This document shows positions 34,752-46,584 of a stretch of DNA of 64,000 nt, piece by piece. Position 1 is the stretch's first letter, and each line of letters starts with the position of its first letter. Position numbers and translations under genes: made by a program. Source of the stretch: Cephalopachus bancanus (lineage: Eukaryota; Chordata; Mammalia; Primates; Tarsiidae); NCBI GenBank assembly GCA_027257055.1, contig JAPVLO010000161.1, forward strand, positions 682,001 through 746,000, given 5' to 3'. The notes beneath the pieces were generated by a model. The model was not told where the DNA came from and searched no databases. It saw only the letters and a list, made by a program, of their open reading frames with translations.

Positions 34752-34998
34752 CAGTGGTTTTGGCCATGACCTGTAGCAAAAAAACATATTATGACTCAGA
34801 ATACTTGTAAAATACTTATTCTTGCTATCTCTGATGCACTACGTCTAGTTTCTCTTCTATGCAGTGCTATGCTATGTTAGCCTATCTTGTCCTATTACAT
34901 CACATTTCCACTCCATTTCATTTATAAATTTTAGTCATGATTCACTAAACTGATTGCAAGCCACTGATGTATCAGGACTCGCAATTTTTAAACCACTG
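34752..34998. mobile_element. hAT-type non-autonomous DNA transposon relic
   Basis: Matching 9-bp terminal inverted repeats 'cagtggttt' and 'aaaccactg' enclose 247 bases. The interior contains 'tatgactcagaatacttgta' and 'ctgatgcactacgtctagtt'. This is the structure of old hAT-Charlie MITEs. The 8-bp flanks ('ttctaaga', 'ttccttcc') match poorly, consistent with age. Confidence 0.65.
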
Positions 34999-35034
34999 TT
35001 CCTTCCTTTTTTTAACTCAAGTGATTTTCCAAGT

Positions 35035-35160
35035 ACTTTTCTGTCACTGTTTTACTTATGTGAGTCCTAGAATGCAAATCTTTTAAAGACAGGGACCTGC
35101 TTTTGAATTCCCCACACTAAGTAGCCTAATCCTAAGCATGCATTTATTGATCAGTGGAAT
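35035..35160 (+). mobile_element. L2 LINE 3' remnant
   Basis: The pattern 'aaagacagggacctgctttt', then 'ctaagcatgcatttattgat', fits a decayed L2 terminus in sense orientation. Confidence 0.5.
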
Positions 35161-35452
35161 GATTTGGGCTTTCTAAACTTCACTGAAACCTGAAAGTGAG
35201 TATCTTGGAACCAGAAACACGAGGATAGGTGCCCTGGGCAACTACATTGGAAGCTGAGTGGAGAGGCCTTTTGCAAATGATAATGTGCTCCTTGAAGCCC
35301 AGTTTATTCAAAGCTATTCGTTGGCTGTATTTAAACCTAACCTTATTTCTGCAGGCTTTCCTACAGAAATTAGAAACACAAGACATATTCTTGTCCTTGA
35401 GGAGTTCAGAAACTGAAAAAGAATGAATTTAAAATGAAGCAGAATGAATTTA
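35161..35452. other. Unassigned DNA
   Basis: Nothing is recognised in this spacer. Confidence 0.3.
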
Positions 35453-35882
35453 TAACAGTGTTGTCTTGGTCTTTTTTTTATTGTGTAAAGGAATACCTGA
35501 GGCTGGGTATCTTATCAAGAAAAGAGATTTATTTGGATCATGGTTTTGCAAACTGTACAAGAAGCATGACACTGGTATCTGCATCTGGTGAGGGCTTTAT
35601 TCTACATCTACTCAGGGTACAAGGCAAAGAAGAGCCATTCTGCGTAGAGATCACATGGTGAGAGATCAAGCAAGGTACAGGAGGCTCCAAGCTCTTTGTG
35701 ACAACCAGTTCTTGTGGGAATGAATAGAGTAAGAATTCACTCCCTACTCCTCACCCCAGGGCATTAATCTGTTCTTGAGGAATCTGTTCTCGACCCAAAC
35801 ACCTCCCATTAGGCCCCACCTTCAACACTGGGGTTCAAATTTCAACATGAGGTTTGACAGGGTCAAATATCCAGACCACAGC
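35453..35882 (-). mobile_element. THE1/MST-type MaLR LTR (antisense)
   Basis: The run 'ggaatacctgaggctgggta', 'caaactgtacaagaagcatg', 'acacctcccattaggcccca' and 'tttcaacatgaggtttgaca' is the reverse complement of a THE1/MST LTR, almost end to end. It is non-coding. Confidence 0.85.
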
Positions 35883-35889
35883 AAGGGAA

Positions 35890-36215
35890 ATTAGTGCTGT
35901 GCTAGAAGCATAAGTGTCATGAAATTGAAAAACCAGAAGAAAGGCAGCATAGAGGAGGTGCTACGTGGACCAGGCCTTATAGGTTGAATTGGTGTTGGCC
36001 AAAAGGAGAACATTTTAGACAGAAGAGAAATCATGTCCAAAGACCATCAGACCTAAGAGCTGGGCGTGTTTGGGGGAACGGAGGGTGGTTGTCTATGGCT
36101 GGAGAGAGAGGATATAATGCAGAGAGTGGTAAGAGATGAGGGGCTGGGGTGAGGTTGTAAAGGAGTTTGAACTTGGTTGGGGAGCTTTTCAATGGTTATC
36201 AGAGAAGACTTCAGA
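35890..36215. mobile_element. Ancient interspersed repeat, class uncertain
   Basis: The 'aaggagaacattttagacag' opening, then 'gctgggcgtgtttgggggaa' and 'gtaagagatgaggggctggg', with 'ttgaacttggttggggagct' following, reproduces the layout of a widely dispersed ancient repeat. I do not recall its class reliably. Confidence 0.4.
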
Positions 36216-38364
36216 GGATGGACCAAGGGTAAGGAGCACAGGGGAAGGCAGCTGGTTGGGAGATGAGGGAACTCTGCTCTCAACATTTGCGCCATCTAGA
36301 CAGACACATCGGGGCATAGCTATCTCATTTGTGGAGTCATTAGATAGTTTTTGCTGTGGCAGTCAGGACTGTGCCCTCTCATCAATGAATATTTGATCTG
36401 ATAGTTTCCTTGGAGGGTCTCAGCCAAGAGTAGAGGGGCCCTGCACAGCTGCTGTTCATTCTCCTAGGAGGAAGGAGAGGAGGAGAGGGTGTGGTCTGCA
36501 ACGTGCTTTGACTGAAATGGTGTAAATACCTGAGTGCAGGCTCATGTTGGATGGGTGACTGATGTTCTCATTCGTGGTGTAAACTCTGTTGATGATTAGG
36601 CAGTGACTATAAACAGCCAGCCCAAACTGGCTTAATAACATGCAGCCTGGATCTTGCCAAGTGAGGAATTCATATGATCACAGTGTGACACTGGGAAAGA
36701 AAAAGAAGAATGATGAGTTCAATTATTCCTACCACTGGGCATTTCTTTAAAAAGCAGTTCTGCAAAAAAAAAAAAAAAAATTAATACATATTAGACTTGA
36801 TATTACATGGCATCATGAAATATACTACATATTACATTATGCATTAACAGTGGGCTCTCTTTTCTCTTTCCCTCTCCATCTTGTCTTTCATCGGTGTCAG
36901 TCCATCCCCAGAGTGTGGGGCTCAGGCTTCCAGTCTCTGACTTCCATGACAACCAGAGAGAGCAGTGAGGGGTATATCTTGCTGCAGCCAGGCCCCTGCC
37001 TGGGAGTACTGCCATATGTGGGAATATTGTGCTGGGTTCCTTATTGTGATTCCTGCCCTCAGCAGTGGTATGATGCTTGTTTGCGGCAATTCTGTATCTG
37101 CTCACCTGTATCACTCCCTCCCATAGTACAAGCTGATCCAAGAAATGGGAAAAGGATGGGTTGGGAAGATTCATTATTTCATGAGGGATTCTCGATCACC
37201 TCCCTCACCCAGTGTCTGTGGGGCTTTGGGAGTTATTTCAGGCCCTTAATAAACGGGCCCATTGCATTCCTCTTCCCTGGCGAGCCAGAACTGCTATCCC
37301 TCCTATAATTAATGTTATTGGCTCAGGGATGCTCTATATCTTGGGTGAGGGGACTAGGTGGCAAAGAAAAAGAGGGATGGAATGAGTAGGGGAGGACCCA
37401 ACTTTCAAGGGGCATAGATAATCCTTGCAGGCGACCGGGACTCGTTTGGCTTTCATCAGGCAACCAAGGTACTTTCCTGACACCCTTTTCGTTGGGGCAG
37501 AAGAGTCTCCCTCAGCCTCCTGGCCCCCATCACTCTGCTCCTGTCACTTGCCTCCTGAAGACCCAAGCAGAAAGATGACACAGTCTCTCCCTCCATCAAA
37601 GAGTCCTTCTGCAACATCTGTGTGCCTGACCTTGAACATTTGCTAAGGGTTCCGTTGTGGGAAAGGTTCTCCCTTGTCCAGAGATTTTATCTTTCCTATA
37701 ATTTAAGAACTGAAAAACTGTACTTTTCTGAAATGGTGGTGATACTGCCTGTTATTTGGCCAAAGGTAGAAGTGGCAGTGATATCCAGGCTCCAAAAAAC
37801 ATGGTTAGGCTTCATTCAAGTATGAAATCAAAAAATCTGGAGCATTCTGCGGACTGCTCATTTAGGGAGGAGAGAGCTGAGACCTAGAATTATGTTGCTG
37901 GTCAACCACCTGAGAGTGGCAGATGGATGATTTTTGCCAGGGATTAAAAAAATGTCAAACACAAAGATTAGAGGCCTAACTTCATTGGATCTTAAACTGT
38001 CCTTTCTTGGGCCACATCGGCCTAGGAGTTATGACAAAGGCTATGCTAATAATAATCCTCAAATGGCCATTCTCTGTCACCACCCACTCATGTTCAGGAA
38101 ATCTAGCCACTCTTAAGTTGCTTCCAAGTAGAAGTGTGAAACCGGAGAGGGTATCTTTTGTGTGCATGAGTACCACAAGTCACCTGCCAGTTCCCTTTCT
38201 CCTGCTTTAGCTTCAGTGGGCTGTGTGCATGCCTCCAAGATTTGTTCATGTCAAAGGTGGCAGATATACAGCTGATGCTGGCCAAAGACTCTTCTCTGGC
38301 TACTGTCCAGTGGCAAGTATGTGCACACTGGAGTTTAAGGTACAAGTGCTTACCCTGATCTATT
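36216..38364. other. Gene-free DNA
   Basis: A 17-base A run lies at 36764-36780. The plus-strand frame of 152 codons at 36850-37308 has no domain, and a minus-strand frame of similar length covers the same bases, so both look accidental. No splice or promoter architecture is convincing. Confidence 0.35.
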
Positions 38365-38830
38365 GTAGTCGCTGAACAATGGCTCCCAATTAAATCATGC
38401 CCCAGCAGCTGGAACCTGTAAACTTTACCATCTGTCTTTGCAGACGTGATTGTGTTAAGGATTTTGAAACCAGATAATATAGGTGGATGCAATCTAAATG
38501 CAATCACACATATCCTTTTAAGAGGGAGGCAGTGCGATATTTAACATATACAGAGGAGAAGACTATGTGAAAATGGGATAGAGAGAGATTAGAAAATGCC
38601 AGACTTGAAGATTGGAGTTATGTACCACAAGTCAAAGAGTGCTGGCAGCCACCAGAAGCTGGAAGAGGTGAGGGATGGATTCTCCCCTAGAGTCTTTGGA
38701 GGGAGTATGGCCTAGAGACACCTTGATTTTGATTGAATTATACCGACTTGGAACTTCTGGCCTCTAGAACTATGGGAGGATATATTTTCTGTGATTTTAA
38801 GTCACCCAGTTTGTGGTAATTTGTTGCTGT
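38365..38830 (+). mobile_element. ERVL/MaLR-type LTR repeat (sense)
   Basis: It shares 'ggcagccaccagaagctgga', 'cttctggcctctagaactat' and 'agtcacccagtttgtggtaa' with the family at 29613. It is more complete at its 3' end, which reads 'gtggtaatttgttgctgtgg'. Confidence 0.8.
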
Positions 38831-38971
38831 GGTCATTGGAATCGAAATCACCCATCATAAGAACCACTATTGACATCTGCAGTGGCTCTGCCAGGGTCAA
38901 AGTCAAGAGTCCGATAGTTCCATACCCATAATAGGAACTTCTTTCAGGCAGCCATGTGTTTTTGCCATCTT

Positions 38972-39265
38972 TTTTTTTTTTTTTGAGTTGGAGTCTCACT
39001 CTGTCACCCAGACTGGAGTGCAGTGGCCGCTCCCGGCCATGGCAGCCTCGACCTGCTGGGCTCCAGCGATCCTTCTGCCTCAGCCTTCTGAGTAGCTAGA
39101 ACTACAGGCGCACGCTACCACGCCCGGCTCATTTTTTTTGGTTTATGGTAGAGATGAGATCTCGCCAAGTTGCCCAGGCGGGTCTCGAACCCGTGGGCTC
39201 AGGCAATCCACTCACCTCAGCCTCCCAAAGGCGCGGGATGACGGGCTGAGCCACCAAGCCCGGCT
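38972..39265 (-). mobile_element. Young lineage-specific Alu
   Basis: A 15-bp target-site duplication, 'tgtttttgccatctt' (38957-38971) and 'tgtttttgccacctt' (39266-39280), differs at one base. The element is a complete dimer with 'cccaaaggcgcgggatgacg' in the left arm. Confidence 0.97.
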
Positions 39266-39280
39266 TGTTTTTGCCACCTT

Positions 39281-40584
39281 AAAGGAACTTCACAGACGGC
39301 CTAGACCATTCTGATGAACAGATTATTAGCAGATTTGACTAATCGAGAAAGCCAGGCCAGGCATCAGCAAAGGCAGAGCCTGAGCAAGACGGAATTCTGA
39401 ACAGAGATCATGAAAGAAAGAGGAAAAGTCCGCCTTCTGTATGCAACTGCTCGCCACTTTCAGCTCCTCGCAACACTGTGACAATCCACGTCCTATGTCG
39501 GTGTGACATGCTCAGAAAAGAGAGAGGAAATTAGCCTGCCGCTGAGACCCTGACTTTGAACTCAGACATGCCCATCCTAGGAAGTCTCTTTCTCTCTTCT
39601 CTTTGAGAGTTATTGGATTATGAGGTACTCAGCTTGACAGTTGCACATTCGTGTCCTTTCCCATAGCCAGCAGCTAGTGTAATCAACAAACACCTAGAAT
39701 CATGCAGAACTTGCGTGTTCACTTGGGGAATGGCGGAACGGTTTTGTTGAATACATGATGGCATGCAGGTAGGGAGCGAAATATAACTTGGTCAGGGGCA
39801 AGTGGTCTTTCCGGATTCCAAACAAAGCCGGGCTGACTAGGGTTTATTGGCCTTTTGATTGCAACATCCCCTCCTTAGGACAGAGACAAGAGTCAATGGG
39901 GATCTGGGCCCAGGACCTGTAAGCGTGACAGAAAGCTGGCATTACTCAGAATATCTCCTCTTCTGAGCTCATAATTGCCCTGGAAACAGAGTTTGCAATT
40001 CTTTCCTGGGTGGCTTCTCAGTTCAGTTGACTATTAGAAGGTCCTCCCACCCACCCTCCATTCATCAAATGTGGCTCAGGCTCAAACTGGGATTCTTCTT
40101 TTACATTTGAGAGACAATTTGAAATTCTGCTTCCACAAATGAGTGACTCTTCTGTCTTACGAGTGGTTCAAGAAAGAACAGGCTGAGGTGACAGCTGGGG
40201 CATCGTGAGAATGCGGACATCAGAATTGAGTGCTTAATGCTGGACATTGAAGCAGGTCGTGCGGCCGTGGGCTAGAGTGTCTACAGTCAGCCTTGCTTAA
40301 ATCCCTGAGGCCTGGGGAATAAAATGCTCCTTTGCTTGCAGTAGCTGACTCACTTTACATTTGTTAAACCCAGGACTTGTTATCAAAATGGAGAATATTA
40401 TTGGCTTCTTACCTTCATTCTCCTTGAGGTGATTAAGACTGGCATTCCCGAGTTGACTTTCTCCTCCATTGTTTTCCATCCTCCTCCATCACCTGCACCA
40501 GCTGTCAAAAGACATTTTCTTCTGGCCATGTCTGTAACAAGTTGAGTTTATCCTTTCCGTGAATGCTTTTTGGAGCTGAATTTT
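39281..40584. other. Gene-free DNA
   Basis: No recognisable repeat or exon is present. Composition is mixed and frames are short. Confidence 0.35.
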
Positions 40585-40597
40585 TCAAATTTATTTT

Positions 40598-40900
40598 ATT
40601 TTTATTTTTTGATTATTATTATTTTTTGAGTTGGAGTCTCACTCAGTCGCCCAGACTGGAGTGCAGTGGCCACTCCCGGCCACCGCAGCCTCGACCTGCT
40701 GGGCTCCGGTGATCCTTCCGCCTCAGCCTTCCAAGTAGCCGGAATTACAGGCATGCGCTACCATGCCCGACTGATTTTTTGATTTGTTGTAGAGATGAGG
40801 TCTCGCTGCCCAGGCGGGTCTCGAACCCACGGGCTCAGGTGATCCACTCACCTCAGCCTCCCAAAGGTGCGAGATTACAGGCTGAGCCACCGAGCCCGGC
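40598..40900 (-). mobile_element. Young lineage-specific Alu
   Basis: A perfect 13-bp target-site duplication 'tcaaatttatttt' lies at 40585-40597 and 40901-40913. The tail has evolved into an ATT/ATTTT-rich sequence. The left arm keeps 'cccaaaggtgcgagattaca'. Confidence 0.97.
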
Positions 40901-40913
40901 TCAAATTTATTTT

Positions 40914-41615
40914 TAAATGTTGGAACAAACTTATAGAATTGCTGAAAGTACAATTACATAATTTTTTTTCTGAACCCATTAAGTGTAAACTGTCAATGTG
41001 ATGTTCCATCATTTCTGAATATTCTGAACCGCAGTACAGCCATCAGAATCAGAAAGTTAACACCGATGCATGACTATCACCTAGTCCTCAATCCACATTC
41101 AAATGTTGCTGACTGGCTCAATCATATTCTTCCCAGCCAGAAGCCCTGTGTTGCATTGAAAGGTCCCTTTAGTCACTTTCAGTTTGGGATGGTACTTCCT
41201 CGGTCTTCCCTTGACTATCATGGCTTTGACATTTGGTCTTCGTTTTTAACTTTGGTTGGTCATAGTGGGAAAATCGTTGTCCTTGAGGAAATATCCCTTT
41301 GTCTTGCTTCACCTTATCCTAGCCTCGTTAGCAACTTTGGAAGAACACTAGGCTGGAAGTTAAGAAACTTCCTTCTACTTTGGCATCTCCCTCGCCATGT
41401 TGCCCCCATGAACTGTGTTCACTCCTGGTAAGATCCCAAAGGACCCTATGGATTGCAAGGAGAGTAAAGTGCCCCATCGATATGCTTGGAGTGTCCTCTA
41501 GAGAGAAGTTGCTGAGGGTGTTTCATTGCATAAGACAGTATCCACCTCACTGTAGGATAAAGAAATATAACCTTTTCTCCAGGAATTTCCTTTCGTCTCA
41601 TGAACACTGTTAATT
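40914..41615 (-). mobile_element. Old LINE 3' region (L1M-like, antisense)
   Basis: The series 'ttttttttctgaacccatta', 'cgcagtacagccatcagaat', 'cctcaatccacattcaaatg' and 'tgttgcattgaaaggtccct' is, in reverse, a well-known old LINE 3' region. The young Alu at 40598 landed at its edge. Subfamily is unassigned. Confidence 0.6.
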
Positions 41616-42481
41616 GTCAAGGCTTCGTTTTCACATTGTTTATGAAATTTGTCAGCTCATCCTAGTAAGTTTGTGGGCCATTTTGATGTTTCCAACATCA
41701 CATTCACTGTATCCTTCATTTGTATTTATTACTGTTTTCCATTTTTTCCTCTTATACACCAATTCCTGTATCTGCCAAATCTGTAAATTCTGGCTTGTTT
41801 CTCACAAGATGGCTGCCACCCGCACAGGCTTAGTATGTGCTAAGAAGATGAGTCTGTGTTGTTTGAAGGTGGTATCTCCAATTGCGGGATACCTGAACTG
41901 GGATTCAGTAAACTGTCTCCTGAGCCATGGCAGGAACTGTGATTCAAGTCACCATGGTGTTTAGCCTGTGGGCATCTCTGTGGCATCTTTTCCTTGCAGG
42001 CATCTATTTTGAAGGAACGCTGTCACTAAGCTGTTCTGCTGGGAGCACTTGTGTGTCAGTCTTGTGAGAGGCTTGAGCTTCACACCCTGCTCAAAAAGAG
42101 AAAGAATGGGCTAGACGATAGACAGAGAACACTGCCACCCAAGCAAAGTCAACATTTTCTTCCAAATGGTGGCAGTCCTTGCACCTGGAGTCCCTGCTGC
42201 ATCAGTGAAGACCTGATATGTGGACACCACCAAGTCAGGCTTCTAGATCTGCTTGTCTCTTAGGATTGAAAGTTTCTGGAGGCAACAAACACATGCTTCT
42301 CTCAGGGACAAGATGTGCTAAGGTGGCTGCAAGGGTTTGCTAGGTTGTCAAGTCAAAGCAGCATGCTGGACCCTGCTCAGAGTTGGTGAGTACTGGGAGA
42401 ACTGTCCCTGACCTGCAGGTAAGACACTCCAGCCAAGCAACTGGGCACAGGCATGGGGAGAATCAGGTTAGTGAAACAGCA
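41616..42481. other. Gene-free DNA
   Basis: A frame of 116 codons (41614-41964) has no domain. No repeat is recognised with confidence. Confidence 0.35.
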
Positions 42482-42945
42482 TGTAGTAGTTTCCTGTGGC
42501 TGCTGTGACAAATTACCACACATAGACACAAAAATTTCTTAAACAACAGGAATTTATTCCTGCACAGTCCTGGAGGCTAAAATCAAGGTGTTGGCAGGAC
42601 CATGCTTCCTCCAAAAGCTCTAGGGGAGAATCCTTCCTTGTCTCTGTCAGCTTCTGGTGGTTCCAGGTGTTCCTTGGCTTGTGGCCACATCACTTCAATC
42701 TCTGACTTTGTGGTCACAATGCCTCTTTTCCTGTCTAAAAACTACCTCCCTTTGCCTCTTTCTTTCTTTTTTTTTTTTTTTTCGGATACATGTGATTGCC
42801 TTTAGGGCCCACCCAAATAATCCAGGATAATCTTCTCCTCTTAAGATCCTTAACTTCATTATATCTTTTGCCTCATAAGGTAATATTCACAGGTATTGGG
42901 GATCAGGGCATGGATATATCTTTTTGGGGGGCTCCCATCTGCCTG
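42482..42945 (-). mobile_element. ERVL/MaLR-type LTR repeat (antisense)
   Basis: It opens 'gtagtttcctgtggctgctg', then shows 'gacaaattaccacacataga', 'ttccttggcttgtggccaca' and 'aggtaatattcacaggtatt'. It is a member of the family at 22125, with a T-rich expansion at about 42760-42782. Confidence 0.85.
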
Positions 42946-43689
42946 CTACAAAGAGGAAGTCTCTCATCTTGTTGACCAAACATGAGGATAAAGTTAGAGG
43001 AGGTTGGAGATGGGAACACAACTGATTTACCATGATCTCGTTTCGAATGTACATTTTGCATGGTGGCTTCTAATCTAAGTAAATTTCCAGGAAATAATCA
43101 CTACCTTAGATTTGGTGAGGACAGTAGTCAGGTGGAAGAACACTGTCCTGGTGCTTTATTAAAGCTACAAACATTCTTGGCCATCTTTGAAATCATGCTC
43201 TGCATCTGTATGGATTCCTGAGTTGTAAAAATTCATTAATTTGATAGTATTGATGCAGCAACTTTATAACAATCCAACCAGTTATGTGCGTCAGCAATTT
43301 TATTTATTTATGACTGGTTAAGAAATGAGGGTTGGTGTTTCAGTTTTCTTCTTAGTTGTAACAGCTTGGGCTTTTGTTAGTTTTTCAGTGAAGATCACAA
43401 CTTGTCAAAAACTAGATTAAAAAAGGCACCATTTGATTTTGTGCAAGCCTTACCTCCCAAGTCACACCAATTTCTTCTTTGAAAAAAGCATTTGATCATA
43501 GATCTATGACTTGGCTAGCCAAATGGCTTATTTATAAAATTACTTTTTGAGAAGACATTGTGTCTATGTTTCTGTTTCAACCATCTTGACTTTTAAAGCA
43601 AGAAGGACATGCTTTATTGGTATTTTAAAAAATACTTGTTGCACGGGATTTGCTTCAAGTTATTTAAAAGCCCTTTAATACATATATTG
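42946..43689. other. Gene-free DNA with an AT-rich conserved-looking patch
   Basis: Between 43210 and 43420 is a repeat-free AT-rich patch containing 'aaaattcattaatttgatag' and 'tttatttatgactggttaag'. It may be ancient non-coding sequence. Nothing else is supported. Confidence 0.3.
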
Positions 43690-43870
43690 ACAAAAAGATC
43701 CTCAAACCACACTAGTGAAGTCAGAGTGGGTATTATCAGCCCATTTTACTAGTGAGAAGACTGAGTCCCACAGGCTCCAGGTTAGAGACCTCTTTTATTA
43801 GTGGCAGAGCTGGGACTAAAATTCAGGCTTCCTAATTCCTGGGCCAGTGATCTGCATGCCATCTCCAATT
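43690..43870 (+). mobile_element. MIR SINE
   Basis: The parts 'cattttactagtgagaagac' and 'tggcagagctgggactaaaa', ending in 'gccagtgatctgcatgccat', give a MIR in sense orientation. Confidence 0.85.
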
Positions 43871-44714
43871 TTATGGAAGATTCTGAGAGTTTGGAAATGC
43901 CTTGGAGACCTCACTTAGTTATTTGTAGGGGTAGACAAAGATTAGAGAAATCTCCCTGAGTACTGACTTTTCTAAAAAAAAACAACGTTTCTAATCAGTC
44001 CCAACACTGACAGAATCTTTTCTCACTGGACCTATGTTACCCAGACCCTGGTAAATGTCTTTTGGGTCTGTTTCCTCTTCCACTGCCCCCTTGGGTGGCA
44101 CATGAGAGAAGACACATGAGTTGTTGGGCTGCTGTCATCTAGGGGGCTGGTGAGAGTCCAGGCTCTCACCAGGCATGCTTCACCCTGAAGAGCTCGATCC
44201 AGGGTGAATGATTAGTGCCATGCTGCCTTGTAAGCGGAAATCTATATCTTCCCTAGTTCTGCTCTGTGCAACCCTTGTCGTCTTACCTTGTGAATATTGA
44301 TTGCATTTAAACAGGCTTTTTGCCCCAGGCCTGGTCAAGGCACCAATTAGATGTTGACTCTAATGCCACCTGCATAAGACTATATATGATTATGGATATG
44401 GCATTGGTTCCAACACGCAGCCCTTTTTGGAAAGGAAAGATGCTTTATCTTGAATAATTTATTGGAAACCCCTTTCTAGCACAAAAACAAGAACAGAGTG
44501 AGCTCACTGAGATGAAACAGCAATTCATCAGAACAGAGTAACATGTCATTCCCCTGGTCCCATTCTGTCTTCTCTCATATGCTCAATTTTTACTTAATGA
44601 AATAAATCGCTTTTTGGGGGGGTGGGGCGGGGGGAAGTTTCTCAGGCAGTGTTCTGAATTCCCAAGAAGAAAGGTTGAGCCACATGGTTCATTTTGATGA
44701 AACAAATGGGTGAG
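43871..44714. other. Gene-free DNA
   Basis: A G-rich run at 44614-44637 ('ttgggggggtggggcggggg') can form a G-quadruplex. Otherwise nothing is recognised. Confidence 0.35.
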
Positions 44715-44794
44715 TATTTGGTAGATGCAGGAAGGTATTTGGTAGATGCAGGAAGGTATTTGGTAGATGCAGGAAGGCTTCATTTATTTGGTAG
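44715..44794 (+). repeat. 21-bp tandem repeat, three full units
   Basis: Three identical units of 'tatttggtagatgcaggaag' plus g (44715-44735, 44736-44756, 44757-44777) are followed by a partial 'tatttggtag' at 44785. Unit identity suggests recent slippage or duplication. It is not a CRISPR array, since there are no spacers. Confidence 0.95.
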
Positions 44795-44929
44795 TTTGCA
44801 CTTAGTCTGTGTTTGTGGATCTTAGAAAGTAAAATCCTAAAAAAAAAAATTAAAAAAATAGTCAAATGTATTTTGAAAACTTTCCTGCTATTTTTTGAAT
44901 TTAAAAAAGATTAAAGGGTAGAAAACATA

Positions 44930-45627
44930 GAGAATAATTTAACATAACAATACACCTATCAACCATAATGGACAAATACCGGTCTTATAATGGTTTTAGT
45001 TATTTAAGAAATGAAGCAAAAGATAAATTTGAAGTCTCATGTGTATCTTTCCATAATATCATTACTTTCTTTCTCCAGGAGTAAACATTATCATATTTTG
45101 GAGGGTGTCCTTTCACTTCCTCCTTAAATAATCATTGTATAGATTGCTTTGCATGTTTTTACATTTATATAGATGTTATTATAGCGTACATACTGCATAT
45201 ATTTTTCTGCAACTCTGTTTCACTCATGGTTTGATTTCTGGTAGCTATCTATTTGATATATATCAATTTAATTAATTTGCATTAGCAATTTTATGTATGG
45301 ATATACCAAAATTTATCTAAACGTCCATTCTTGATAAAAAAACTTAAGTTCTTCCTCTTTTATTGTTATTAACAAAGGCTGATAAAAAATCCTTATGCAC
45401 ATATCATTGAGTGCCCATGAGAAAATTTCTTTAGTATAAACCTAGAACTAATTACTAGATTTAAGTTTTACCAGACATTGCCAAATTTAGCTTCCATGGG
45501 GCTAAATTATATTTTCACTTAACATTTCATCACATTCTCACCCACATTTGATATTGTACAGTTTTATCTCGTTGCTTTAATTTGCATTTTTCTGATCACC
45601 AGTGTGGATGGGGATGAGTACTGTTTC
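44930..45627 (-). mobile_element. Old LINE (L1M/HAL1-like, antisense), part 1
   Basis: The AT-rich texture includes 'gcaactctgtttcactcatg', 'ccttatgcacatatcattga' and 'tttgcatttttctgatcacc', which match antisense old LINE 3' sequence. A young Alu splits it and it resumes at 45946. Confidence 0.55.
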
Positions 45628-45641
45628 ATATGTTTATTATT

Positions 45642-45931
45642 ATTATTATTATTTTTTGAGTTGGAGTCTCACTCTGTCACCCAGACTGGAGTGCAGTGGC
45701 CGTTCCCGGCCACCGCAGTCTCGACCTGCTGGGCTCCGGCGATCCTTCCGTCTCAGCCTTCCCAGTAGCCGGAATTACAGGCACACGCTACCACACCCGG
45801 CTAATTTTTTGATTTATTGTAGAGATGAGGTCTCGCTGCCCAGGCGGGTCTCGAAGCCGCGGGCTCAGGCAATCCACTCACCTCAGCCTCCCAAAGGCGC
45901 GGGATTACAGGCTGAGCCACCGAACCCGGCT
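45642..45931 (-). mobile_element. Young lineage-specific Alu
   Basis: A perfect 14-bp target-site duplication 'atatgtttattatt' lies at 45628-45641 and 45932-45945. The tail carries an (ATT)n run. The element is a complete dimer inserted into an old LINE. Confidence 0.97.
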
Positions 45932-45945
45932 ATATGTTTATTATT

Positions 45946-46330
45946 TACTCAGGTGAACCCTCCTTTGTAAATTGCATTTTCCTATCCTTTGCCCTATTTG
46001 TCTTTGCTTTGTTTTTTACGTTCTTGATTTGTAGAAAGTCTGGATACTAATTTTTGTTGGCTATATGGACTGTAAACATTTTCTCCAAATCTGTTGCTTT
46101 TAATTTTGTTCAAAGTATCGTTCAAAAAATTTACATTTTTATTTGTTTAATCTATAAATTTTTTGTTAAAATCTCCACTATAGGTCATAAAACTATAAAT
46201 ATTGTTTCCCAATATTTTCTTCTAATTATAGAGACATTTATGTCTTATGTTTATATCTTTACATATAATTTATTTGCTTATTTGTTTGTGTGTTTATTTT
46301 TGATCTGGCATGAGCTGCTACTCTAGCACA
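45946..46330 (-). mobile_element. Old LINE (L1M/HAL1-like, antisense), part 2
   Basis: It continues the AT-rich antisense LINE with 'tttgccctatttgtctttgc', 'ggactgtaaacattttctcc' and 'tttcccaatattttcttcta', typical of reversed L1/HAL1 sequence. Confidence 0.55.
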
Positions 46331-46527
46331 GGATAGCCTCTTCCTCCAGATTTCCTGTTGTAAGTTAGAAATAGTCAATCATCTTGCTTAAGTCACTATT
46401 GGTTGTGCTTTCATTATTTATAGCCTAACACATTCCAGCCACTACACTTGTTCTATCTCCTTGCTCCCTTTGGAATTCCTCTTATTTGTTTCTTGAAGCT
46501 TATAGTTATATTTTTCCATCTATATAT

Positions 46528-46584
<57 letters not shown>

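Noticed and set aside
36803..37308. Paired open frames of 123 and 152 codons on opposite strands
   Set aside because: Neither frame shows a motif, and the overlap on both strands is typical of low stop density, not of coding.
44715..44794. Short regularly repeated units suggesting a CRISPR-like array
   Set aside because: The units are directly adjacent with no spacers, and the window is clearly eukaryotic.
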